Assembly (NCBI GenBank): GCA_964481775.1 | Contig: CAYZUX010000004.1 | Span: forward strand, 1 to 64,000 | From: OLB16 sp964481775 | GTDB lineage: Bacteria; Hinthialibacterota; Hinthialibacteria; OLB16 | Reading direction: 5' to 3' | Length of the DNA stretch: 64,000 bases | In this document: positions 53,934 to 63,459 of the stretch, one piece after another | How the letters are laid out: the number at the start of each line of letters is the position of its first letter | How positions within the stretch are numbered: position 1 is the first letter of the stretch | Position numbers and translations under genes: made by a program | The notes under the pieces: generated by a model | What the model was told of the DNA's origin: nothing | What the model saw: the letters and a program-made list of their open reading frames with translations, nothing else | Database searches by the model: none

Positions 53934-54731
53934 TTATATTGAGTGGTGAAAATCCGGCAGCACAAACTCTGACTTCCCGTATTGCTCGATCTTCCGAAAC
54001 CAGCTGAAAAACTCCTGGTTCCCCTTCTTGCCCTTCACCTCAGAGGGAACTAGTCCCCAACAGGAAAACCCATTCTGCTCGAGCTGGACCAGGTGCGTCT
54101 CCAACACACTTCTTAACACCTTCGGGTCCTTGACAATACCTCCCTTTCCCACCTGGCCACGTCCCGCCTCGAACTGCGGTTTGATGAGTGCCACACATTC
54201 AGCCTCCACAGCGCTGATCCGTCTCACCGCCGGGAAGACCAATTCCAACCCGATGAAGGAGAGGTCCATGACGACAATTGTGGCAAGCTCCATTTCAGAT
54301 CCACTCAGGTGCCTGACATTGACCCGGTCATGGACAGTCACACGGGGATCTGTCCGCAGGCGTTCATGCAACAGCCCATAGCCCACATCAAAAGTGTGAA
54401 CCTGCGCGGCTCCCTGTTCGAGGAGAACCTGGGTGAAACCGCCGGTGGAGGCTCCCAGATCCGCGCAGATACGTCCCGCAATGGGGAATTGAAAGGCTTT
54501 AAGCGCGCCTCGCAATTTCTTGGCGCCACGGCTGACATCAGTCGAGGGAGTCAGAACTCGGATTGAGGCATCGGATGCTATAAGCGTTCCAGGTTTATCG
54601 ACACGCTGCTCGGAGACCAGAACTTCGCCTGCGCGAATCAAGGCCTCCGCCTTGGAGCGTGTCTCCGCCAGGCCCAGATCGACCAGGAGCTTGTCCAAGC
54701 GTTGCCGTTCGGAGGAGGGATGCGCAGACAT
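53934..54731 (-). CDS. tlyA: TlyA family rRNA 2'-O-methyltransferase
   Basis: The 265-residue product has an S4 RNA-binding domain at the N-terminus (RLDKLLVDLGLAETRSKAEALI, about residues 11-32) and a FtsJ/SAM methyltransferase domain with CADLGASTGGFTQVLLEQGA (about 88-107). TlyA proteins methylate 16S and 23S rRNA in the cytoplasm. The K-D-K-E tetrad includes KPQFEAGRG. It lies beside the deacetylase gene, 9 bases away; both are on the minus strand. Confidence 0.9.
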   Translation of the reverse strand: MSAHPSSERQRLDKLLVDLGLAETRSKAEALIRAGEVLVSEQRVDKPGTLIASDASIRVLTPSTDVSRGAKKLRGALKAFQFPIAGRICADLGASTGGFTQVLLEQGAAQVHTFDVGYGLLHERLRTDPRVTVHDRVNVRHLSGSEMELATIVVMDLSFIGLELVFPAVRRISAVEAECVALIKPQFEAGRGQVGKGGIVKDPKVLRSVLETHLVQLEQNGFSCWGLVPSEVKGKKGNQEFFSWFRKIEQYGKSEFVLPDFHHSI

Positions 54732-54740
54732 CAGAGACCA

Positions 54741-56558
54741 CTAGGTGCCGGGTTGCTCAGTATAACCCCAGCCTGATTCCTGGCGTGTAGGACCATTTTC
54801 CTGAACGGGGGTGAGAACACGGCTCCTGCGGACACTTCGAACCTCTGCTGGAGTAGCCCCACTGGGCACCACCACCTTGTCCTTGAATTGGTTCACCGGT
54901 GTCAGCCGCCGGATCCGTTTGGGTGTGGAGGGATCCACTTGTTCAGCCTCAATGGAGGCTGGTGGAGAAGGTAGACTGCGGACGGTTGGAGGGGGAGATA
55001 CGGATAAAGGAGCCTTGACCTCTTTCGCCTGATGCTCCGGGGCGGTTGCTTTCGTAACCGGGGCACTGGTGATGGCGGGAATTGGGGCGATCGGTTTGCC
55101 CTGGCTGGGTGGAGGTGGAAGTGCTCCCGGGCCTTCCACACTCACCTTCGGCTGCAGTGGGGCGGCCATTTTCCCCGATTTTTCTTTCACGGGAGCAAGC
55201 TCGGTCAGCTGCCCTGTGACCTTGGCTAATGGAAGGGATTTTGTTACGGCGGTAGGATGTCCTGCTGGTACTGCCCCATCCGTTTTGACAACCACGGGTA
55301 TGGCCGTGGGTATCTCAGTCGGAGTGTCGGTTGGCGATGGTGTCGGTGTCGGTGTGGCCGTGGCAGGAGGAGGAGTGGTCGAGGTTGCGGTTGGGAGCGG
55401 GGTTGATGTACCAGTCGGTGAGAGAATTGGAACTGGTGTCTCGCTGCTTGTGGGCAAGGTGGTGGATGTTTCGGTCGCAGTCGGGATTGGAGTGGGAGGT
55501 GTTGTCTCCGTGAAAGTTGCCGTGGGTGAGGGTGTCGGAAGAATTGGCTCGATGGGATTGGCTTGGGTGGTTTTTTCGGGCGAGGGCACAGCCGCCGCGA
55601 GAACAGCCGGGGCGGCCACATCCTCAGGCTTGGCGTACCCATCTCCCGATTCGACAGGTTCCTCAGCTGGTTTCGCAGCTACGGTCACATCAGGTTCGGA
55701 GGGAGCCATATCCACAAAATCAGGAACGGGGCGATTGGGGGTTTCCGGCTTGGGCGAGGCCGCAGCTGGAGCCTTGACGACAGGGAGACGAATGGATTGC
55801 CTCGCCGAGGCAACAACGGTGGCAGGCTGGGCTGGCCCGGCGGGAAGACGGTCGAACAGTTCAGAAACGGTCTGACACACAAACCCGCGGTCCTTCAGAG
55901 TCTGGATGATCCCCGGAAGAGCTGTGATGGTTTTGGAGGAATGCTCATGAAAAAGGATCACATCCCCATTCTGGACATGATCGACAACGGAGCTGGTAAT
56001 TGTCGCTGAGTCCTTGGCGGCCCAATCCCGGGTGTCGATTGACCAGAACACCGCTGTAAGACCGAGATGCGAGAGAACAGAAAGCGTAGTCATGTTGGCC
56101 GCGCCATAAGGAGCACGGAAGAGAGTGGGACGGAACCCTACAGCCCGGTTCACCGCCTCCTGGCAGAGTTTGATCTCGGCCAAGACCTCTTTGGAGCCAG
56201 CCTTGGTCAGGTTCCGGTGGGTTTGAGTGTGATTCCCAACCTCATGGCCTTCAGTGATCACCTGGCGCAAGAGCTCAGGATGATCCGAGGCTTTCGAACC
56301 GATGACGAAGAAGGTCGCTGAGACCTGGTGTTCCTTGAGGATCCGCAGCAATTCATCAGTCTTGCCTGGAATCGGACCATCATCAAAGGTCAAAGCGACT
56401 GCTTGTTTGTTGGGCGACCCGGCCCAGAGCAGTGAGGTACCGCGTACATCCAGATCGAGCGGCGGTGGAACCATTTCTTCAGCGAGGTCATCGTTGTGGG
56501 CGAAAACAGAGGTGGAAAAGAGGACAGCAAAGAGGATAACGGCGGTTTGGCTTCTCAT
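54741..56558 (-). CDS. NodB-type polysaccharide deacetylase with Pro/Thr-rich tail
   Basis: The 605-residue product has a signal peptide (AVILFAVLFSTSVFA) and a NodB domain with TFDDGP (Asp60, Asp61 from the first ATG), GNHTQTHRNL (His111 and His115) and RAPYGAAN; these are the metal site and catalytic residues of CE4 deacetylases. After about residue 250 comes a long stretch of Pro/Thr/Ser (PTPSPTATFTETTPPTPIP style), probably a wall-spanning or O-glycosylated linker. It would remove acetyl groups from peptidoglycan or chitin-like glycans. ATG 56558 follows GAGGGATG. Confidence 0.88.
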   Translation of the reverse strand: MRSQTAVILFAVLFSTSVFAHNDDLAEEMVPPPLDLDVRGTSLLWAGSPNKQAVALTFDDGPIPGKTDELLRILKEHQVSATFFVIGSKASDHPELLRQVITEGHEVGNHTQTHRNLTKAGSKEVLAEIKLCQEAVNRAVGFRPTLFRAPYGAANMTTLSVLSHLGLTAVFWSIDTRDWAAKDSATITSSVVDHVQNGDVILFHEHSSKTITALPGIIQTLKDRGFVCQTVSELFDRLPAGPAQPATVVASARQSIRLPVVKAPAAASPKPETPNRPVPDFVDMAPSEPDVTVAAKPAEEPVESGDGYAKPEDVAAPAVLAAAVPSPEKTTQANPIEPILPTPSPTATFTETTPPTPIPTATETSTTLPTSSETPVPILSPTGTSTPLPTATSTTPPPATATPTPTPSPTDTPTEIPTAIPVVVKTDGAVPAGHPTAVTKSLPLAKVTGQLTELAPVKEKSGKMAAPLQPKVSVEGPGALPPPPSQGKPIAPIPAITSAPVTKATAPEHQAKEVKAPLSVSPPPTVRSLPSPPASIEAEQVDPSTPKRIRRLTPVNQFKDKVVVPSGATPAEVRSVRRSRVLTPVQENGPTRQESGWGYTEQPGT

Positions 56559-56602
56559 CATCCCTCAAACACCGGCAAAGGTTCGGGCACAAGGCCCTGC
56601 CC

Positions 56603-56812
56603 GGACTCGGGCACACCACAACAGAACATCGACCTTCGCGGGAGATGGGTGAGTGGTNNNNNNNNNNNNNNNNNNNNNNNNNNNNNNNNNNNNNNNNNNN
56701 NNNNNNNNNNNNNNNNNNNNNNNNNNNNNNNNNNNNNNNNNNNNNNNNNNNNNNNNNGGACTCGGGCACACCACAACAGAACATCGACCTTCGCGGGAGA
56801 TGGGTGAGTGGT
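56603..56812. other. Assembly gap with duplicated 55-base flanks
   Basis: The 100 undetermined bases at 56658-56757 are preceded by 55 bases (56603-56657) and followed by the same 55 bases (56758-56812), exactly identical. This is what a scaffolder leaves when two contigs overlap by one k-mer length and are not merged. The true DNA is probably continuous with one copy, and the gap itself is likely artificial. Confidence 0.85.
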
Positions 56813-57115
56813 ACGTAACGGCCGGATGACAGTAGTATAGGCCGCTCTTCACCCGTGATACAGGAATGTCAGTATCGAGCCCTCACCGGTTCCCCTCCGG
56901 TGCCTTCATGGCTCATTTCTCCCCTCAGATCCCCCGGCCAATGATGGAATTGTTACACCAAGGACGGGGGGCTGTCGAGGGGGAACGGAACTTATTCACG
57001 ATTTTAATTTTAATCACTTTTCTCTAACCGTTTCTGTCAGGATAAAGCAACACAAATACGACGGCATTCCGCCTATGAATTCTTTACCTGATACGATATC
57101 TTCCCTGCATCTATC
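56813..57115. other. Gene-free region before the oxidase operon
   Basis: The stretch includes an AT-rich segment (57000-57030, GATTTTAATTTTAATC and surroundings) which probably holds the oxidase promoter, but no consensus pair stands out. Farther left it is more GC-rich and noncoding. No ribosome site precedes the start at 57116, so the transcript may be leaderless or the start may be slightly different. Confidence 0.5.
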
Positions 57116-58462
57116 ATGTGGGAATATCCGCTGTGGGATGTGCCGCGTTTAGGTGGGGGGATGGTCATCGCCCTGATCGCCACCGTGCATGTCCTCGTAG
57201 CTCATTTCTCGGTCGGGGCGGGATTTCTTCTTGTCCTGGGAGAGCGTCAAGCACGCGCCAAAAACTCCGCACTCCTTCTTGAATTCGTTCAACGTTACTC
57301 CAAGGCCCTGTTGCTGATCGGCTTTGTGTTCGGAGCCATTACCGGTGTGGCGATCTGGTTCTCCATCTCATTGGCCTCCACCCGTGCCACATCCGCATTG
57401 ATTCACACCTTTGTCTGGTTCTGGGCGATGGAATGGGTGTTCTTCCTGGTGGAAATTGTGGCCGGATATGCCTATTACTCAACCTGGGACAAGGTTTCCG
57501 CGCAGGTGCACATGACCTTGGGTTGGATCTATGCCTTCGCCGCCTGGATGAGCCTGTTCATCATCAGTGGCATTCTGGCTTTCATGATGACCCCCGGCGA
57601 CTGGGTCGAGACCAGGAATGTCTGGCATGCGTTTCTGAATCCAACCTTCTTTCCAACTGTATTTTTAAGGACCGCATCGAGCCTGGCCATCGCGGGACTG
57701 GCGGGAATCATCATGGCCAACCTGCCCACCCGGTGGAGCCGTGAGGAGCGTACCGAGATCATCAATTTCTGCGCCTGGTTCCTGGCTCCCCTGGTGTTCA
57801 TGCTCCCTGTGGCGGGATGGTATTTCGCGGAGTTGCCACCTTTGGCACGTCATCTGGTCCAGGGCGGCGCGGCGGCCATGATGCTCTTCTTCATGTTTGG
57901 TATCGCGGCCTCCACATTGGTGGGTCTGTATGCCTTTATCGGGCTGATTAAATCCAAGCGGTATGTCAACCTGGAGACCTCCTGCCTCCTTTTCGCTATC
58001 GCGGTGATCGCCACGGTGTCGATGGAGTTTGTCCGGGAGGGGGTCCGCAAGCCATTCGTGATCTATGACTACCTCTACTCGAATGGACTGACTGTTCCGG
58101 AGATTGAAAAGATCAATCGCGAGGGAGTGCTCCCCAACGCCCCCTGGCATACCCTCGCTCAGGCAGGCATCCCACCCACCCATGAACAGACAGGGCAGTT
58201 GATGTACCAGGTGCAATGCTCGCAGTGTCATGTGCACGATGGGTTCAATGATCTGGTGCCGCTCATCTCCTCATGGAGTAAGGATCTGCTGGCCTATAAC
58301 CTGAACCGTATCCATGAGCTGAAACCATTCATGCCGCCGTTGGCGGGAACACCTGAGGAACGCCAGGCATTGGTCGATTATCTCTGGGATCTGAAGGTCT
58401 CCCACACCACCCCCAAGGAAGCGAAGGTCGCATCAAGTCATGAACCTGATCCCCAGTCCTGA
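57116..58462 (+). CDS. Cytochrome bd-like oxidase subunit I with c-haem domain
   Basis: The 448-residue product has the CydA N-terminal helices with the haem-binding ALIATVHVLVAHFSVGAGF (about residues 17-35), WAMEWVFFLVEIVAGYA (two Glu, about 107-124) and MTPGDWV, then a C-terminal cytochrome c domain with CSQCH at residues 368-372. CydA-type proteins with a C-terminal haem-c domain belong to the OR-C group of the cytochrome bd superfamily. It reduces O2 or another small acceptor at the membrane. It overlaps the next gene by 23 bases. Confidence 0.8.
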   Translation: MWEYPLWDVPRLGGGMVIALIATVHVLVAHFSVGAGFLLVLGERQARAKNSALLLEFVQRYSKALLLIGFVFGAITGVAIWFSISLASTRATSALIHTFVWFWAMEWVFFLVEIVAGYAYYSTWDKVSAQVHMTLGWIYAFAAWMSLFIISGILAFMMTPGDWVETRNVWHAFLNPTFFPTVFLRTASSLAIAGLAGIIMANLPTRWSREERTEIINFCAWFLAPLVFMLPVAGWYFAELPPLARHLVQGGAAAMMLFFMFGIAASTLVGLYAFIGLIKSKRYVNLETSCLLFAIAVIATVSMEFVREGVRKPFVIYDYLYSNGLTVPEIEKINREGVLPNAPWHTLAQAGIPPTHEQTGQLMYQVQCSQCHVHDGFNDLVPLISSWSKDLLAYNLNRIHELKPFMPPLAGTPEERQALVDYLWDLKVSHTTPKEAKVASSHEPDPQS

Positions 58463-59567
58463 CCCCCTTGGCCTTCCGGCGCCCGCCTGGTTCCTGATCA
58501 CCCTGATGGTGGTGACCCATGCTCTTCATTTCGTCTTTATGAACTTTGTTCTGGGTGGTTCCTGGTTCCTGGTGTGGACCTCGATGGGCAAGGGTGACTG
58601 GAAGAGATCTCTCTCGGGGCGCTGCCTGAATGTCATGCCGGTGGCACTGTCGATGGCAATCACTTTCGGTGTCGCTCCCCTGCTTTTTGTACAGGTCCTG
58701 TACGGTCAGTTTTTCTATGTCTCGAATGTCCTGCTCGGGTGGTTCTGGCTGGCGATCCTCGCCCTGGTGATGATTGCCTTCTACCTGGTCTATGTGCTCA
58801 AACCATCCAGGCCAGCCCCGGAACTGGCTTCCGAACCCAAGTCGTCATGGCTTTCTCCCGGCCTGAGATTCGTGATTCATCTTGTGATTGCGGTGCTGTT
58901 TACCGGGGTCGCTTTTCTCTACACCACCAATGCGGTCCTGTCCCAGCATCCCGATATCTGGGCCGATGCCCGGATGGGTCATCCAATCCAGACCGTCTGG
59001 GCCAAGGTGGCCCTGGTGGCTCCCCGTTTCCTGCACAATGTGGTGGGTGCGTTGGTGGTGGCCGGTCTCTGGATACTCTGGATCGCTGTTCTGCGTGGTG
59101 AGGGCGAGGAAAGGGAAAAGGGGGCGCGGGCTGGAATACAACTGGCCTTGGGGGCCACCTTTGTTCAGATGATCCTCGGTTTCTGGTATCTGCTCAGCCT
59201 CCCCTCCGAGGTGCTCAAGGGAATCATGACATTCCACTCCCTGGCTTCGGTCAGCCTCTTCCTGGGCGTTGTGCTTGCGGTTGGGCTGGCCATGCACCTG
59301 GTGTTTCTCCTTCAGGCGCCGCTTCATGCCCGTTATCGTCTGATCGCCAGTAGTCTGGCAGCGGGAGTTTTACTGATGATGACGATCACCAGCCAGGGAT
59401 TGCGCCAGGACCTCCTCGCCAGGTACTTCACCACCTCCCAATGGGATGTACAGACCCAGTGGGGACCGGTTCTGCTCTTCCTGGTGCTGTTCCTGGCCGG
59501 GGTGGGAACTGTGCTCTGGATCGCCAGGACAGCCTGGTCCGCGCACTCGCTGGACTCCGCTGGATGA
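58440..59567 (+). CDS. CydA'-like second oxidase subunit
   Basis: The 375-residue product has about nine membrane helices. Its N-terminus PAPAWFLITLMVVTHALHF-VFMNFVLGG resembles the haem-binding first helix of CydA rather than CydB, so it may be a CydA-like (CydA') partner. It is translationally coupled to the first subunit. The Q-loop is short or missing. Function as the second subunit is inferred by position. Confidence 0.7.
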   Translation: MNLIPSPDPLGLPAPAWFLITLMVVTHALHFVFMNFVLGGSWFLVWTSMGKGDWKRSLSGRCLNVMPVALSMAITFGVAPLLFVQVLYGQFFYVSNVLLGWFWLAILALVMIAFYLVYVLKPSRPAPELASEPKSSWLSPGLRFVIHLVIAVLFTGVAFLYTTNAVLSQHPDIWADARMGHPIQTVWAKVALVAPRFLHNVVGALVVAGLWILWIAVLRGEGEEREKGARAGIQLALGATFVQMILGFWYLLSLPSEVLKGIMTFHSLASVSLFLGVVLAVGLAMHLVFLLQAPLHARYRLIASSLAAGVLLMMTITSQGLRQDLLARYFTTSQWDVQTQWGPVLLFLVLFLAGVGTVLWIARTAWSAHSLDSAG

Positions 59568-59598
59568 TCCTCACTCGCATATCTCTCGCACCACCCTT

Positions 59599-61224
59599 AT
59601 GAGCGAAAAACGCAAGGTCCTGCGGGCGGCGGGGATTGTCGGGGCCTTTACACTCCTCTCTCGTTTTACAGGGCTGTTCCGCGACATGGTGCTGGCCGCG
59701 CTGTTTGGCGCATCACGCATGGCCGACACCTTCAACACCGCCTTCGAGGTGGTCAACCAGGTCCGCCGTGTTCTGGGGGAGGGGGCCCTTTCCTCCTTTA
59801 TCGTTCCTATCTTCACAGAACGCCGTCAAACCAGCGAGAACGAGGGTTGGCGTTTCTTCAACCGTACCCTGAATCTCTTGGCGCTCATCTCGATCCTGAT
59901 CACACTCGCGGGCATGTGGTATTCGCGCGAGGTGTTCATGGCCTTCGGCGGAGTCGCGCTCAACAAGCTCGTGGCGCAAGGAGACCTTCCCGCCGGGGAA
60001 GCCGCGCGCATTCTTGCTCTTGGCTCCTCGATGACACGTCTCATGTTTCCCTATGTCATCGGGATAACCCTGGTGGCTTTGTTCATGGGTGCCTGTCATT
60101 CCCTGCGTTCTTTCACGGCACCATCCCTCGGTTCGGTGATACTCAATCTGGCCATGATCCTTGCTGGCGCTCTGGCCATGTTGGTGAGAACCTCCGATGA
60201 GCGGGCAGCCTACTGGCTCTGCTGGTCGGTTCTTCTGGGAGCCCTGCTACGGGTTGTCATGATGTTTCCTCCCCTGTGGAGGCATGGCTGGCGTTGGGAA
60301 CCACTGTTTTCGATCCGCGATCCCGAACTGAGAAAGCTGCTTGCCATGATGGGCCTGGGCCTTCTCGGTATGTTCCTCAGCCAGATCAATGTGGCCGTCT
60401 CCGGCTTCTTCGCCTGGTACCTTGGGGAGGGAGTCAAGACGAACATCACCTACGCCAATCGCTTGATCCAACTCCCCATGGCCCTGACTGCCACAGCTGT
60501 AGCGACAGCTCTGCTTCCCCAACTGACCCAGTTTCTGCTCGAGGAACGATACACTCAACTGCGCGACATGATGGGCTTTATCAAGCGCCTGGAAATTGTT
60601 TTTATCCTTCCAGCGATTGCGGGGCTGATTCTGCTGGGTTACCCCATCACCCAGGTGATCTTTGAACGCAGGGCCTTCACCCCCGAGGACACCTGGGGAA
60701 CTTACCTTGCTCTCGTGGCCTATGCACCGGGACTGCTGGCCATGGGTGGAAACCGTCTCTTGCAGCCGCTTTACTATGCCCGCAAGGACATGCTCACTCC
60801 GCTGCTGGCCGGTGGTGTATCCGTGGCGGTGAATGTGGTTCTCAACTGGCTCTTTGCGTTCCACACCTCCTGGGCACAGGTGGGACTGGGAATCTCCAAC
60901 TCCATCGCCTCATTCGCTGGATATGGGGTGCTGGCGGGACTGATGCATTCCACCTTGAAACAGGATCCCGGGGAAAGCCCACGGGTGGGAGAGACGCTCT
61001 GGAAATCAGGGGTAGCCTCGCTGGTGGCCTGTGGTCTGGGAGCCGGTCTATACGTTGGCTGGGTGCACATGCGAGGGGTCCCTGTGGGAACCATGAACCG
61101 GTTGACGCTGCTTGCTCCAGTGCTTCTATTGGTGTCCTTCCTCTATATCGGGCTGATCCGGCTCCTACGGGTGCCCGATTCGGAACGGGCGATCAAGATA
61201 ATCCGCGATAGAATCAAGAGGTAG
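59599..61224 (+). CDS. murJ: Lipid II flippase MurJ
   Basis: The 541-residue product starts MSEKRKVLRAAGIVGAFTL and has the MurJ/MviN signature LLSRFTGLFRDMVLAALFG and about 14 helices, with RVLGEGALSSFIVPIF near residue 54. It flips lipid II across the inner membrane for peptidoglycan. Start 59599 is the family-like ATG; the frame upstream overlaps the oxidase gene. There is no good ribosome site. Confidence 0.9.
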   Translation: MSEKRKVLRAAGIVGAFTLLSRFTGLFRDMVLAALFGASRMADTFNTAFEVVNQVRRVLGEGALSSFIVPIFTERRQTSENEGWRFFNRTLNLLALISILITLAGMWYSREVFMAFGGVALNKLVAQGDLPAGEAARILALGSSMTRLMFPYVIGITLVALFMGACHSLRSFTAPSLGSVILNLAMILAGALAMLVRTSDERAAYWLCWSVLLGALLRVVMMFPPLWRHGWRWEPLFSIRDPELRKLLAMMGLGLLGMFLSQINVAVSGFFAWYLGEGVKTNITYANRLIQLPMALTATAVATALLPQLTQFLLEERYTQLRDMMGFIKRLEIVFILPAIAGLILLGYPITQVIFERRAFTPEDTWGTYLALVAYAPGLLAMGGNRLLQPLYYARKDMLTPLLAGGVSVAVNVVLNWLFAFHTSWAQVGLGISNSIASFAGYGVLAGLMHSTLKQDPGESPRVGETLWKSGVASLVACGLGAGLYVGWVHMRGVPVGTMNRLTLLAPVLLLVSFLYIGLIRLLRVPDSERAIKIIRDRIKR

Positions 61225-61245
61225 AAACCGCCCCGGCTGAGTGGG

Positions 61246-62358
61246 CTACCAGTCCGCCACTGAACCATCCTCATGCCACAGCCGTGGAGTGACCCAGTCT
61301 TCCCAGCTCAGAGCGTACAGTTTCTCCTCATCCACCTCGACACCCATCCCAGGACCAGTGGGGATGTCGACATATCCCTCCTTCACCACGAAAGGCTGTT
61401 TAAGCAACCCCTCGCCCAGCGAACCGCGTTCCTGAATCAGGAAGTTGGGGCAGCAGGCATCGATCTGCAGGCATGCCGCAGTTGAGAGGGCATGCAGCGG
61501 GTTGTGCGGTGCGAGGGCCACATACCAGGCCTCGGCCATGGCGGCGATTTTTTTCAGTTCGGTGATCCCACCTGCATGACAGCAATCCGGTTGAACTACA
61601 GCCACCGCCTGCTTTTCGAGAAGCTCGCGGAAATCGAACTTGGTATAACGTCGTTCCCCGGTGGCGATGGGAACCTTGACGGAATGGGCGACACGAGCCA
61701 TGGCATCCACATTCTCAGGCAGGATCGGCTCCTCGACAAAGAATGGCCTGAGTTCGGTCAAGGCATCGATCACGCTGATCGCCATGGCGGGGGCGAGACG
61801 TCCGTGGAAATCCAGGAGAATGTCAAAATCATCGGGGACTGCCTCACGGGCAGCCTTGACCCGCCTGTAGGCCTTCCTGATGACATCGATACCATCCAGG
61901 ATCTCTGTGGCATCGATGGGTCCCATCTTGGCCGCGCGGTATCCTTGAGCATGAACCTGGCGGGCGCTCTCCGCCACCTGTTCCGGTGTGTCTCCGCCGA
62001 TTCCCGCATAGACCTTGATCTTGTCCCGGCAACGTCCCCCCAGAAGCTGGTGGACCGGCTTCCCCAGTGCCTTGCCAAGGATATCCCACAGGGCCTGATC
62101 CACACCGCTGATCGCACTGGTCAACACTGGCCCTCCCCGGTAGAAGTCACCCCGGTACATCGCCTGCCAGTGTCGTTCGATCTCGAAGGGATCCTTACCA
62201 ATCAGGTAGCGTCCGAGTTCCTGGACTGCGGTCACCTGGGTGTGGGCATGACCCTCCAGGCTGGGTTCACCCCAACCGGTGATTCCCTCATCAGTTTCAA
62301 TTTTGACAAACACGGACCGTGGAGGGACCGGAAAAACGTTGAGCTTGGTGATCTTCAT
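61246..62358 (-). CDS. Galactonate dehydratase-like enolase-superfamily enzyme
   Basis: The 370-residue product has DgoD-type residues: LLDFHGRLAPAMA (Asp and His), FFVEEPILPEN (Glu), PIATGERRYTKFDF (Glu) and ALAPHNPL (His). In the enolase superfamily these are the metal ligands and acid/base groups for sugar acid dehydration, such as galactonate to 2-keto-3-deoxygalactonate. Start 62358 follows AGGGAGC. It is 100 bases from the divergent esterase gene, suggesting a sugar-breakdown pair. Confidence 0.85.
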   Translation of the reverse strand: MKITKLNVFPVPPRSVFVKIETDEGITGWGEPSLEGHAHTQVTAVQELGRYLIGKDPFEIERHWQAMYRGDFYRGGPVLTSAISGVDQALWDILGKALGKPVHQLLGGRCRDKIKVYAGIGGDTPEQVAESARQVHAQGYRAAKMGPIDATEILDGIDVIRKAYRRVKAAREAVPDDFDILLDFHGRLAPAMAISVIDALTELRPFFVEEPILPENVDAMARVAHSVKVPIATGERRYTKFDFRELLEKQAVAVVQPDCCHAGGITELKKIAAMAEAWYVALAPHNPLHALSTAACLQIDACCPNFLIQERGSLGEGLLKQPFVVKEGYVDIPTGPGMGVEVDEEKLYALSWEDWVTPRLWHEDGSVADW

Positions 62359-62460
62359 GATGTGGCTCCCTTGGAAAAGGTTTGGGTCTGCCTCTTGAGG
62401 AATTGAGGATAACATATAGGATGAGATCTCTTAACCGTAGCCCATGCGAGGTTTGTGCTC

Positions 62461-63378
62461 ATGACTTGGTTTGGAAAGATCCTTTTTGCATCAACGCTGC
62501 TGGTTCTGACCGCTACACTGGCCGGGACGGAAGAAAGAGCGAATACCCAGCCAAAGGAAGAGAAAATGGTTGCCGTAACTCAACAGGAAAAAGTCACGCT
62601 ATCCCTTTGGGAGGGGGCTCCTCCCGCCATGAAGGTGGATGATGGATTCCGTCCCACCCTGACCACCTGTCTGCTCAAGACCGATGAACCGCTGGGAGCG
62701 GTGATTGTGGTTCCCGGTGGGGGGTATGCGGGACGTGCCGAACATGAGAAGTGGCCGATCGCCGATTTCTTCAACCAGGCCGGTTTCCATGCCTTTGTTC
62801 TGGATTACCGTGTCAGCCCGCACCGTCATCCCGAACCCCTGCTGGATGCACAGAGAGCGATTCGAATGGTCCGTTCCAATGCCTCTGAGTGGAAGGTGAA
62901 ACCGGACAGAATCGCTATACTCGGTTTTTCCGCGGGAGGTCACCTGACCGCTTCAACGGGTGTTTTCTTCGAGCCGGGAAAACCCGATGCATCCGATCCG
63001 GTTGAAAGAGTCAGTAGCCGCCCCGATGCCCTCGTGCTCTGCTACCCCGTCATCAGCTCCAGGGATTTCGGACACCGGGGATCCTTTGAGAACCTTCTTG
63101 GCAAGGAAGCCACCGAGGCTGAAATGGCCAAATTGTCACTGGAAGATCAGGTACGTGATGACACTCCGCCGGCTTTTCTCTGGTCGACCGCTGATGATGC
63201 AGCGGTTCCTGTGGAGAATAGTTTCCAGTTCGCCCGGGCGTTGCGCATGAAGGAGATTCCCTTCGAGATGCACATCTACCCCAAGGGGCCTCATGGATTG
63301 GGACTGGCTCAGGCAGAGCCCCATATCGCCACATGGGCCACTCTCTGTGCGGAGTGGTTGCGTGGAATGGATTGGTGA
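62461..63378 (+). CDS. Secreted alpha/beta-hydrolase esterase
   Basis: The 305-residue product has a signal peptide (ILFASTLLVLTATLA) and an alpha/beta-hydrolase fold with oxyanion motif VVPGGGYAG, nucleophile motif GFSAGG (about residues 158-163), Asp in FLWSTADDAAVP and His in KGPHGLGLAQ. It resembles acetylxylan or acyl-sugar esterases (BD-FAE type). ATG 62461 or GTG 62455 are possible. It would remove acyl groups from polysaccharides outside the cytoplasm. Confidence 0.85.
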   Translation: MTWFGKILFASTLLVLTATLAGTEERANTQPKEEKMVAVTQQEKVTLSLWEGAPPAMKVDDGFRPTLTTCLLKTDEPLGAVIVVPGGGYAGRAEHEKWPIADFFNQAGFHAFVLDYRVSPHRHPEPLLDAQRAIRMVRSNASEWKVKPDRIAILGFSAGGHLTASTGVFFEPGKPDASDPVERVSSRPDALVLCYPVISSRDFGHRGSFENLLGKEATEAEMAKLSLEDQVRDDTPPAFLWSTADDAAVPVENSFQFARALRMKEIPFEMHIYPKGPHGLGLAQAEPHIATWATLCAEWLRGMDW

Positions 63379-63459
63379 TTCTCACAAAAGGATAACAGTG
63401 AGCTCGAAGCCACTGAGCATCTCAAGGGTAAGGGTCTTTCGGGATTTCCGCGACACCAT

